Assembly: GCA_003116975.1 (NCBI GenBank)
Contig: BGKB01000035.1
Span: forward strand, 62,001 to 126,000
Length of the DNA: 64,000 nt
Direction: 5' to 3'
DNA from: Aurantiochytrium sp. KH105
Taxonomy: Eukaryota; Sar; Bigyra; Thraustochytrida; Thraustochytriidae
Both the position numbers and the translations under genes were made by a program. Every line of letters begins with the position of its first letter. The first letter of the stretch is position 1. This document shows positions 20,431-28,970 of the stretch, piece after piece. The notes under the pieces are model-generated. The model made no database searches, was not told where the DNA came from, and was given only the letters and a program-made list of their open reading frames with translations.

Positions 20431-21367
20431 CGTCTCGTTGACTTCTGCGCTCTTGGTTGGCTTCTTGCTGGCTAGTTCTTTTCGGGTTTGCTGGCATCGC
20501 TGTCTTTTTCTTTTTTTGCTTGCCTGATATCCGCCGAAAGATCCATCGCTACAATCGCTACAATTGCTGCAATCCAAACCTTTTGAAGTAAAGATTCCGT
20601 ATACCCTATTACACAGTAGAGTCCAATTTGAGTTTTGGTCATGGCTGATCAGGAAGAGTCCATTTTGTGTTTTGGTCACCAATGATAGAAAAACCCGACC
20701 AAAGTCAGTCAGTCATCGAACCGTGGCGAATGAATAAATGCGACAAAAGCTTTCCTGGCCTTGTCGATCTATTTGCGGAACGACTTCATGGACGAGCCTA
20801 CTTGGCATTTTGGTCACGGATGATGAAAATACTTGATCAAAGTTAGTCGTTCGGATCGACAGTCTCCATAAGGCTTTTGACCTGTTTCCAGGACAACGGA
20901 ATGGACGAGTTCATTTTCCGTCTTGGCCCCAGGATGAAGAATCCAAAGCGATGTCACGAAACTTGACGGCCAGTACAGGGGCTGTCCCTTGACTGAAGAA
21001 TGGACAGTACCCATCAACTTCTCGATGGTAGGCATAGGGGCCTAGTCCAAAGAATTCAACGTTTTTGTCCCGCCATGGTGCTTGAGGGCTCCGGCTCTCA
21101 CGCCACGCTTATCTGCAATGCCATCCACCAAGCTATGCAGTAATGAAAGGGCACAGCTGTAGAAGTGGAGTCGGCGGCCCGCTCGAAGTCGGCCAGGTGC
21201 TCCCTCTGCAATATTGTCAAGTAGAGATCTCGCTCTGGTCATTGCTGTCACCGATGTGAATATTCGTCCTTTGCCACGTCTTCCTATCACGCCATCGGCA
21301 TCTCATCTAGAGACTCTAATGCTCGGAGAAGTCGTGCACATCAAAGAAAAAAGAAATGCTTGCGTGA
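20431..21367. other. Intergenic region with degenerate tandem repeats
   Basis: This is 937 bp between two minus-strand genes. The part near 20619-20945 holds diverged repeat units (separate entry). The remainder shows no gene that I can support. Confidence 0.5.
20619..20945 (+). repeat. Degenerate tandem repeat, unit about 115-135 bp
   Basis: A motif like GAGTCCATTTTGTGTTTTGG recurs at about 20619, 20656, 20791 and 20904. At the last three it is followed by TCAC-GATGA-like sequence, AAAGTYAGTC (in two) and a GG(A)AACGGAATGGACGAG-like end. The copies are clearly diverged. The first two overlap the 5' leader of the dynamin-like gene. Confidence 0.6.
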
Positions 21368-22477
21368 TTAGTTCGCAGCCGGAGCCACCATTCTGCGACG
21401 AGCTAGAGCAGCCTGAAGCTCTGAGTTAGCGTTGCTTGCCGGCACGATCGGAGTGTTTCGCTTGTTGTTCGCCAAAATGTCACCGATGCACTGTCTCGTG
21501 CCTTTGGCGGCACGCTCCTTGACCTTATCCAGACAAAGTTGAGCCATAGAAGGCGCGGCCGAATTTGCAACAGCAGGTTTTGCTTGCGAAGGTGCATCTT
21601 TAGTGACGGCCTTGAGCTGCTTGCCCTTTTGAAGCTCGGCAAGAAGGGAGTTCATTGGAGGGCGTCCCGAAGCCGTCAAGTCTGGTTGACGAGCAGAGTC
21701 ATTGGCAGTGACGGCCTTGAGCTGCTTGCCCTTTTGAAGCTCGGCAAGAAGGGGGTTCATTGGAGGGCGTCCAGAAGCCGTCGAGTCTGGTTGACCAACA
21801 GAGTCCTTGGCAGTGAGGGCCTTGAGCTGCTTGCCCTTTTGAATCTGGCCGAGCAGGGCATTCATTGAGGGGCGTACAGGTGTCGCAGCTGCCTTTGTGG
21901 CCTCACACGCGGGCGTTGTGAGTCCCTGAGACTTCTTGAGCTCGTCAATCTGCGCCTGCTGGGTCGCGATTGTGCGGTCGCGCTCGGCAAGCTGAGTGCG
22001 CAGATTTTCTACAGTGGTCTGCAGCTCTGCAAGCTGTTGCACTTGATCCTCGTTCGTTGGCGCAGACGGCGGGCGTTCCTCGTACACGTTCTCGCGATAC
22101 TTTGCCGATGAAATCATGAGAATACCAACGAGAAGGCAAAGAGGTCCATAGGCGCCGAGAAAGACAGCCACGTAAATGGAGAGCCCGCTCTTATTCTCGG
22201 TATCCCTCTTGCTCGAAAGCATCCATGCGATGAAACTCATCATAGGATTAAGGATAAGGCCGAGAATGACACAAGGGACAATATCCAGGTTAGGAATGCC
22301 AAAGGTCTTCCATGAAAACAAAGATGATGTCACGATCGACGGCGGAAACGATGGCAATTCCGATACAAGTTCAGAGGGCAGTCCCGATGCTTTACCCGAT
22401 TCAAGGAGATCGAGGCCAGAGCTATACCAGAGTAAAAGCGTTGCTGCAGCGATCACCAAACGTTTAATTGGTCCCAT
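21368..22477 (-). CDS. Membrane protein with coiled coil and three tandem WH2 motifs
   Basis: The start is ATG 22477 (A at -3), giving 369 residues. Hydrophobic segments lie at about 6-25, 64-87 and 98-122, the first possibly a signal anchor. A coiled coil follows at about 142-184. Then come three WH2 actin-binding motifs: RPSMNALLGQIQKGKQLKAL at 202-221, and near-identical RPPMNxLLAELQKGKQLKAV at 237-256 and 272-291. The period is exactly 35 residues. A decayed fourth copy may start at 308 (APSMAQLCLDKVKERAAKG), and the C terminus has ELQAALARRR (353-362). WH2 motifs bind actin monomers, and tandem arrays nucleate filaments (Spire, Cobl, VopL types). Combination with membrane spans and a coiled coil suggests actin assembly at a membrane. 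The repeats are nearly identical at DNA level, so the array expanded recently. Confidence 0.8.
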   Translation of the reverse strand: MGPIKRLVIAAATLLLWYSSGLDLLESGKASGLPSELVSELPSFPPSIVTSSLFSWKTFGIPNLDIVPCVILGLILNPMMSFIAWMLSSKRDTENKSGLSIYVAVFLGAYGPLCLLVGILMISSAKYRENVYEERPPSAPTNEDQVQQLAELQTTVENLRTQLAERDRTIATQQAQIDELKKSQGLTTPACEATKAAATPVRPSMNALLGQIQKGKQLKALTAKDSVGQPDSTASGRPPMNPLLAELQKGKQLKAVTANDSARQPDLTASGRPPMNSLLAELQKGKQLKAVTKDAPSQAKPAVANSAAPSMAQLCLDKVKERAAKGTRQCIGDILANNKRNTPIVPASNANSELQAALARRRMVAPAAN

Positions 22478-23535
22478 CGTTTCGTGGGTCCTCCAAGACG
22501 GAGTTCTTGTGAGCACTTCGCTTCACTTCACTTCACTGCTTTCTTTCGTTTGAGGTTTGCCTGCACAAGTTTCTTGCCTTCATGCTCCCGTCCTTGCTGC
22601 TAGCCGGCCCAAGGCATGAGTCCACTTTCATCGTCTCTCCAGTCTTGTCTTCACCTTTTGGAGTTGCTTCTGCAAAACCATCGGGCAAAGTTTACAGTGA
22701 AGTCCATTTTCTCGCTTCTGGTCAGCGGTGATCATAATCCTTTTCTTGGACCACGGGCTAACGATAAGTAGGCTTGGGCTTAGGTGGACAGCTCGAGTAG
22801 TAGTAGTAGCCTGGCCACCTCGGCCGCACCTTTGGCAACTTCGAAGAATAAGTTCGCGGTGAAGTGCAAAGCCACTTTACCTGTAGGTTTCGTTGTCGTT
22901 GTCGTTGGTTGTCGTCGCTGCTATCAAATAGGCTTACTACCACGAAAACGATACCGTCTCAATTTTACAAGGTCTAAACAGGACCGCCCAACGACGGCGG
23001 ATTTTTTTGCGAAGACAGCCCATGATACCCGCCCTCAAGAACGGCGACCGCCATGTCTAGCTACCATGCAAGTTGCAAAACGTATAAAATACCACCACTG
23101 CGTCCTGCATGACGCAACCGACCCCGAGTCGCGAGCACGGGCCCCCCAGGCTCGCTGCAAGTGCCGCCGCAAGCGCGTAGCCTTTCTCTCTCCCTCCCTC
23201 TCTCCCTCCCTTTCCCCGCTCGGCTCCGCGATGGCGACGAGTAACGACGCCACGCTCGTTTGCGCCTCGGCTCCTTTGCTCGGCGCTTGTTTCCGCGGGA
23301 GGGGGAGAAGAACACTTGAAGGAGGAGGGAGAAGATAGAACCTCTAGATAGACTCGGACGCGGAGAGACAGCAGACCCGACTCGGCATCCCGCGCGCACG
23401 GGAGGCCAGCGAAGACCGAGGCGGAGCAGCAGCACGCGCGCAGCGGCGAGAGGCAGACGCCAGGCGGCCAGCCAGCCAGGCGGCCCGACAGCCAGGCAGC
23501 GAGGAAGGCGAGCGCGAGACGGGGACGCGGGCACG
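22478..23535. promoter_or_regulatory. Divergent intergenic region with a dispersed repeat copy
   Basis: This is 1.06 kb between divergent starts (WH2 protein and ceramidase). It contains a copy of the repeat described at 20619 (near 22697), a short TAG microsatellite at about 22797-22809, and a CT-rich stretch at about 23184-23216. No gene is supported. Confidence 0.5.
22697..22740 (+). repeat. Dispersed copy of the 20.6-kb repeat motif
   Basis: The stretch carries GTCCATTTT, then TGGTCA and TGATCATAA, in the same order and spacing as the copy at 20656. Confidence 0.45.
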
Positions 23536-25740
23536 ATGGCCGCCATGAGCACCTCGGTGGGGACGCGTCTGCTGGTGATGGTCCTGTCGGCGACGCTGGC
23601 CGTGACGCAGGGATACTGGGTGGGCGTGGGCCAGGCCGACGTGACAGGGCCCGCCGCGGACGTGAACATGATGGGATACGCGATGCCTGCGCAGACGACG
23701 GGCGGAATTCACTTTCGTCTGCGCGCCCGCGCCTTTGTGTTCGGAGACGACGAAGCTGCCAAGGACCCGAACGCGACCCGCGTCGCGTTTGTGAGTCTCG
23801 ACGCATGCATGGGGACGCAAGCCGTGACGGACGCAGTGGTGAGTCGCCTCGAGAAGCGGTTCCCTGGAGTGTACTCTGCCGAGACGATCTCCATCAGTGG
23901 AACCCATACGCATAGTGCGCCGGCGGGTTTCCTCCAGAACGTGCTCTTCCAGGTCCCTTCGCTTGGCTTTGTGCATGAGGCTTTCGAGAGCTTCGTCTCC
24001 GGAATCGTCGAAGCGATCGCACGAGCTCACGAGTCGGCCCGGGCCGGTCGCAAGATGGAAGTCTCGCGCGCAGCCATGGCCCCTGGCGAGGCCAACATTA
24101 ACCGCTCCCCCTCAGGGTATGCCAACAACCCCAAGGAAGAGCGCGAGCTTTACGGTCACAATACGGACCTAAATGCGACTGTCCTGCGCATCGAAGAGTC
24201 CGATGGGACTCCCGTGGGCATGGTGAATTGGTTCAGTGTGCACGGAACGAGCATGCCGAACACGAATCATCTTATCAGCGGAGACAACAAAGGGTATGCC
24301 TCGCAGCTCTTTGATGCCTGGTACAATGGCCCCGAGGTCCTCACGGGCAATGGATCCTTTGTATCAGCCTTTGCTTCCACCAATCTTGGCGATGTTTCGC
24401 CCAACATTAACGGCACCTTTTGCTCGGACTCGGGCGAGCCTTGCGAGGAGCTCCACTCAACTTGCCATGGTTTCAATGAGCAATGCCATGGCCGTGGACC
24501 GTCGGATGACCCGTTCGAATCGACGCGTATTGTAGGTACCCGGCAGGCCGAGTTTGCTCGCAAACTCTACGACCGCGTCGAGGGCGCGGCCCTTGTGCGT
24601 GCCGCCGTCGATGGCCCTATTAAGTCGGCTCACGTGTACCGAGACATGTCCAACCTCGAGGTGGAGCTCGAGGGTGGAAAAACGGTGCGCACGTGCAAGC
24701 CTGCGCTCGGGTACTCCTTTGCGGCGGGAACGACAGATGGCCCCGGTGCCTTCGATTTTGTACAGTCCGAGAAATCGACCAACCCCCTCTGGGAGATGCT
24801 CCGCAACATTCTGAAGAAGCCCAGCGATGAACTCAAAGCGTGCCAGCATCCCAAGCCCGTTCTGCTTCCCACGGGCGAAATGACCGAGCCGTATCCGTGG
24901 CACCCGGTAGTCATGCCGATCTCCATTTTTCAAATTGGATACCAGCTCGCCATCATCAACGTCCCTTCTGAGTTTACGACCATGGCTGGCCGTCGCATGC
25001 GCGCTGCAGTGCGCGCCAAACTCGTGGAGGGCGGTGGTTTTGATGCTCAAAATGGCGTCGTGGTCATTGCTGGTCTTGCCAATGAGTACTCTTCCTATGT
25101 GACAACTTTGGAAGAGTACGAGGTGCAGCGTTACGAGGCGGCTTCAACGCTATACGGCCCGTACACGCATGCTGGTTACGTGCAAGAGGCCGTCAAGCTT
25201 GCCGGGGCTCTCAACAGTGACACCAAGCCTAGCAGTGGTCCCGCGCCCCCAAGCCTCATGGGTCATCAAATCTCGCTCTTGCCTCCGCCGCTTCCGGACA
25301 CCGTCCCCATGGGCTCTCACTTTGGCGACGTCAAGACTGACGTGGAAGCCTCGTACGACCTCGCACCCGACACACTCGTGTCGGCGACCTTTTGGAGCGC
25401 CAATCCGCGCAACAACATGCGTCTTGGTGGCACCTATCTCACGGTTGAATATCAGAACACCAGCGGAGTCTGGGAAGTGATTGCCACTGACAGTGAGTTT
25501 GAGACGCGCTTTATTTACCAGAAGCTCTCTGCCATTTCGCTGCATAGCGTGGCCACCGTCGAATGGAGACCGGGTCAAGCCCTGCGCAAGATTGTTCCGG
25601 GCAAGTACCGTCTGCGCCACTTTGGTGATCGCAAGCATCTTACGGGTCGTATTTCCTCCTTTGAGGGTACTTCTCGTGTTTTTGAGCTCCAGGCAGCGCC
25701 CCCGCGTCGCTATGGAGGAAGCTGGGCTGAGGCGTTTTGA
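23536..25740 (+). CDS. ASAH2: Neutral ceramidase
   Basis: ATG 23536 gives 734 residues, the normal length for the family. Residues 1-26 form a signal peptide. The catalytic domain shows GTHTHSAPAG (H124 and H126, zinc ligands), NINRSPSGYANNP with the nucleophile Ser191, and WFSVHGTSM (H236). The C-terminal 150 residues form the immunoglobulin-like domain usual in eukaryotic and bacterial neutral ceramidases. It hydrolyses ceramide to sphingosine and a fatty acid, probably in the secretory route, at the cell surface or outside. I see no mucin-like stalk after the signal peptide. An AATAAA lies 42 bp after the stop. Confidence 0.96.
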   Translation: MAAMSTSVGTRLLVMVLSATLAVTQGYWVGVGQADVTGPAADVNMMGYAMPAQTTGGIHFRLRARAFVFGDDEAAKDPNATRVAFVSLDACMGTQAVTDAVVSRLEKRFPGVYSAETISISGTHTHSAPAGFLQNVLFQVPSLGFVHEAFESFVSGIVEAIARAHESARAGRKMEVSRAAMAPGEANINRSPSGYANNPKEERELYGHNTDLNATVLRIEESDGTPVGMVNWFSVHGTSMPNTNHLISGDNKGYASQLFDAWYNGPEVLTGNGSFVSAFASTNLGDVSPNINGTFCSDSGEPCEELHSTCHGFNEQCHGRGPSDDPFESTRIVGTRQAEFARKLYDRVEGAALVRAAVDGPIKSAHVYRDMSNLEVELEGGKTVRTCKPALGYSFAAGTTDGPGAFDFVQSEKSTNPLWEMLRNILKKPSDELKACQHPKPVLLPTGEMTEPYPWHPVVMPISIFQIGYQLAIINVPSEFTTMAGRRMRAAVRAKLVEGGGFDAQNGVVVIAGLANEYSSYVTTLEEYEVQRYEAASTLYGPYTHAGYVQEAVKLAGALNSDTKPSSGPAPPSLMGHQISLLPPPLPDTVPMGSHFGDVKTDVEASYDLAPDTLVSATFWSANPRNNMRLGGTYLTVEYQNTSGVWEVIATDSEFETRFIYQKLSAISLHSVATVEWRPGQALRKIVPGKYRLRHFGDRKHLTGRISSFEGTSRVFELQAAPPRRYGGSWAEAF

Positions 25741-26276
25741 AAACAAGGAGAAAACCGCCAGCTCCTGATCGACTTGTGCATAATAAATCATTCTTACTTT
25801 TCATTTTGACATCACAGAGATCTCGACCAAAATTGAGGTCTGGGGTGTTTTGCTCCTAAAACCTGACCAAGTGTTGTTGCAATGATGGACTTTGCGAGTG
25901 CTCAACATTTCTACACTCTCGCGTGAAGGTAATTGTTCCCTTTGCGAACACCTGGAGACTCGAGCGAAAACACTCTTCGCCACTTTGCAACTTTTTCAAA
26001 ATCCAAAAACGACTCCCCGAAGAAATTTCACATTGCTTCCTGGTGTTCTCATTTTTTTGTTTTATTATTATAATTGAAAATGAACATCACAGCACGAAAA
26101 ACAAAACAAGCATTGCCAGCTCGCAAACTCGATGCACGGCTGACCTTCCTCGACGTCGCCTTTGCAGCCATTATCGACGTCGCATAAGCAGTTCAATTTT
26201 AGTATTTTCTTCTTCTCCGGAAATTCGCTCACCCTCGTCCTTGGCAAAATTTGCCTTTCATCAGTTCACGAAAACG
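25741..26276. other. Convergent intergenic region, AT-richer
   Basis: This is 536 bp between the 3' ends of the ceramidase and the transporter. Apart from the polyadenylation signal I see no gene or strong repeat. Confidence 0.5.
25782..25787 (+). terminator. Probable polyadenylation signal of the ceramidase gene
   Basis: A canonical AATAAA lies 42 bp after the stop codon at 25740. Confidence 0.45.
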
Positions 26277-27515
26277 TTAGTCATCAAAAATTGCAGCTGC
26301 GATAAGAGTAGACAAAATACTGCCTGCAGCGAGACCCGCATTGAGCCAGAGACTCATAGCCGTGGGTGAAAACCGCTCGCAGCCAATCATCATCGCAATC
26401 GTGGCGAGGTGACCATTTGTGAGCCCAAGCAGCGTGACCCAGAAAAGTGGCCAGACGTCGCCAAAGAAGGCTTGAGGGACGTGTGAAGAGCCGTCCATCC
26501 CACATGATATGATGAGTGGCACAAAGGCAAATCTCAGCAAGCCGTAAAAACATTGCATGAGAGGCCTCGAGAGACAAGACCACGGGCCGACAAGGCGACC
26601 GAGAAGGTCCCCAATATTGAACGCAAGCACGAGAAGCGGCTGGAAATAAGGCTTTGATATGCTCTCAGGACGCAGGTGCACCGTGACGCCGGGAAACACG
26701 CCAAGCGTGCAGGTGAAGCACAAGAAAACTGCCAAGGCACACAAGGATGCATGGCGCCAAGGCGGAGTCGCCTTGATTAATTCTGGGGCGGAAGCCTCTT
26801 CCGTTCTGTTACTATGCAGCTCGACCTCAAAGACACTGCGGGTTGGCCGTTCAGTGTCGTCTGCTGACGGAGGAAGGTCCTCTTCGGCGTCCGAGTTCGT
26901 GGCATGTGGAACTTGACCATACGGCGCGTCACGCTTCAATAGACGCGCAAATTGCGCGATTGAAGCGGCGACCACAGCTGCAGTAATAATCAAGTAGATG
27001 CACCCCACGCGCGCAGGTTGGAATCCGCCGGGTACGAGCAGAAAAATGACGATCGAGGACAAGAGCCCTGCAACAGCCTGGCCCGCCATGATTGCTTGCG
27101 TTGTTTTCCCGCTCACATCGTGCTTAGCTGAAAAGCGAAAGGTGCCACTTTGAAGCGACGCGGTGAAGCCGCCCAACGCAAGTAAGCAAAGTCCTACGAG
27201 ATAGTAGAGCGCTGTGGCACGATCATAGGCTGTGGCCACGACCAAGGCCAATACGAGGGTGACCAGGGCTGTCATGCTACCGGCAAGGACAACAATGCGC
27301 GAGGGCTCGCGCAGAATTGCCCCAGTTCGTTCGCGAGCTCTTTCCACGGCCAAGACGGCAAAGTTGCTCACAAGGTATGTTGTGGAGAAGGCCCCAGCGT
27401 AGGTTGACGCCCGCGATGACCCGGCAAAGGCCTCTTCCAAGAGTCCAAGTAGATTCAAGGTCGAGCTCCAAGGCAGCAGCATCGCCAGGCCGATCAAGAG
27501 CATCGTGGCCCGCAT
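26277..27515 (-). CDS. Equilibrative nucleoside transporter (SLC29/ENT family)
   Basis: The start is ATG 27515 (A at -3); an upstream GTG in frame is disregarded. The 412 residues contain about 11 hydrophobic spans. TM1 ends in LLPWSSTLN, as in ENT proteins. A long polar loop of about 70 residues lies between spans 6 and 7, and GLTNGHLATIAMM in the last third matches the conserved ENT GLTNG region. ENTs move nucleosides or nucleobases across plasma or internal membranes down their gradient. Substrate choice cannot be read from the sequence. Uridine phosphorylase lies next on the same strand, though 1.4 kb away. Confidence 0.88.
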   Translation of the reverse strand: MRATMLLIGLAMLLPWSSTLNLLGLLEEAFAGSSRASTYAGAFSTTYLVSNFAVLAVERARERTGAILREPSRIVVLAGSMTALVTLVLALVVATAYDRATALYYLVGLCLLALGGFTASLQSGTFRFSAKHDVSGKTTQAIMAGQAVAGLLSSIVIFLLVPGGFQPARVGCIYLIITAAVVAASIAQFARLLKRDAPYGQVPHATNSDAEEDLPPSADDTERPTRSVFEVELHSNRTEEASAPELIKATPPWRHASLCALAVFLCFTCTLGVFPGVTVHLRPESISKPYFQPLLVLAFNIGDLLGRLVGPWSCLSRPLMQCFYGLLRFAFVPLIISCGMDGSSHVPQAFFGDVWPLFWVTLLGLTNGHLATIAMMIGCERFSPTAMSLWLNAGLAAGSILSTLIAAAIFDD

Positions 27516-27717
27516 CCTGCGCTGTGCTGCGTTTTGCTGCACAACACTGGCGCTCTTGCGCGCGCACGCGCGCTGACGCGCTGAGAAACGGAGCCGGTTT
27601 GATCCTGACGAATCGTCGGCAAAAAGAAATACGTTACGTTCCGTTTCGGTGTCGCCGCGGTTTCACGCTATCCAAACATCTACTAAAGTGGGCCTCTAAA
27701 ATATCCCGATAATTTGT

Positions 27718-27736
27718 AAGTCAAACAATTGTTTGA
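27718..27736. repeat. Palindrome copy 1
   Basis: TCAAACAATTGTTTGA at 27721-27736 is a perfect 16-bp palindrome preceded by AAG. It is shared with the second copy 63 bp downstream. Confidence 0.9.
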
Positions 27737-27779
27737 ATTAAGCTATAAATTTTAACAGGTTAAAAGGAGACTGAGTGCT

Positions 27780-27803
27780 TAAGTCAAACAATTGTTTGAC
27801 TTA
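27780..27803. repeat. Palindrome copy 2 (24-bp perfect)
   Basis: Bases 27780-27803 are a perfect 24-bp inverted repeat with the same 16-bp core (27784-27799) as copy 1. The core is centred on CAATTG. Confidence 0.9.
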
Positions 27804-28893
27804 GGTCACCCTTTTCTTGTGTCTGTCTCTCGTGCTGCAGACGTCGGTCCACCTTAAGACCTGGTTTACTGGGTCCCCTGACACGCAGGCATTACGCTTG
27901 CAACGTCCCTCCAAGTAAGGTGGTTTGAAGCTCGTGAATTTCGGTGATTCGTGATCTTCAGTGATGGCACCTAACCACCAAACCGGCACGCGGAGGCAAA
28001 GAGCGAACGTTGTTGCAGTGCACGTGAGAAGGGTGGGTCACAGAGGTCGCGCATGGTGAGGTCCCTATGTCTGATGCCTCAAGTCATCAGCCTGGCCACC
28101 AGCCTGGCCACGACGTGAGCAGTACGACCGAGAGGCAACCTGATCATCGTCCCGAGACACGTTGAGCCAGGTCTCACGTTAGCGCGCAAGCACAACTTTG
28201 GGGGCGCGAGTTAAACAGTGCAGTGCATGCCACAAGTTTGGCCACCTACGGGTTACGAGTAGGGACTGCGATTTTTATTAGCATAGGTCTCGAAACGCAA
28301 GCTCGTCGCATGGTACCTTGCAAGATCCTGGTCGCTCGGCGCTGCAAAACAGCTTTCAGAGTAGCTCAAGTGCAACAGCCAGGAGCACTTCGACAAATGA
28401 TTTTTCGACGCGTGCCCCATGCTCGTCCCAGAACAGCTCGCAAAGTGACTTTTCCCTTGCTTCGCAAAGTGCCTCACAGAGCAACTCGAGCGAAACGGGC
28501 GAAAACACAAGATCGCCTTCCGGGCAAAGCTCTGCTCGTTCCAAGGCATTTCATGCAGCTTGGCAATAACTCACAAACATTGGATCCAGAGCTTTTGTCT
28601 CGCGAAGAAGCCAGCGAGGTTTGTGGCATAAATGCAGGTGCTCGACAGCATAATTTTCGGGCTTATTACTGACGTGTTTATCAATTCGCTGGTTGTCTGG
28701 CGGATGTGCAAGGTTTATGACCCCTTCATGTGGGTTGACTTGCGAAAATTCCTCACATTGTGCTCGCGAAGAGTTCGTCTGACCGACTTCCTTGAAAAGG
28801 TTGTCCTCGGTCTTCTCGCACACGCTGAGAAATTAAAATCTCGCGACATGGCGGTGCCGGAGCCTGACGTGGGAGCTTCGACGACGTTCTCAG

Positions 28894-28894
28894 N
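28894..28894. other. Undetermined base (N)
   Basis: This is the only N in the window. It sits 11 bp before a 16-bp exact tandem duplication, so local assembly may be uncertain. Confidence 0.95.
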
Positions 28895-28904
28895 TATCTA
28901 CTTG

Positions 28905-28936
28905 CCTACGGTTGCTCCTGCCTACGGTTGCTCCTG
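28905..28936 (+). repeat. 16-bp exact tandem duplication
   Basis: CCTACGGTTGCTCCTG is repeated head to tail, directly upstream of the 3' end of the uridine phosphorylase gene. Confidence 0.9.
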
Positions 28937-28970
28937 CCTTGCCAATGCTCGTACTACCTGGGCCTTTGGT

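Larger units (their letters stand above)
27516..28970. other. Gene-poor gap with palindromes, tandem duplication and an N
   Basis: This is 1455 bp. It contains two copies of a palindrome (27718-27803), one undetermined base at 28894 and a 16-bp exact duplication. Short open frames occur, for example a Ser/Gln-rich one at plus 28318-28569 and one at plus 28632-28991 that crosses the N. None has a recognisable domain, so I do not call them genes. Confidence 0.5.

Noticed and set aside
20431-20682. 84-codon N-terminal extension of the dynamin-like protein
   Set aside because: Starts at a non-ATG codon and covers copies of the local repeat; the ATG pair at 20430/20427 has a good context.
27960-28200. 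Possible structured RNA in the gap before uridine phosphorylase
   Set aside because: Some short GC-rich inverted segments occur, but no tRNA cloverleaf, snRNA or other known pattern could be built.
28223-28672. Plus-strand frame of 149 codons and a Ser/Gln-rich frame of 83 codons
   Set aside because: No domain or codon pattern, overlapping frames on both strands are equally open; treated as non-coding.
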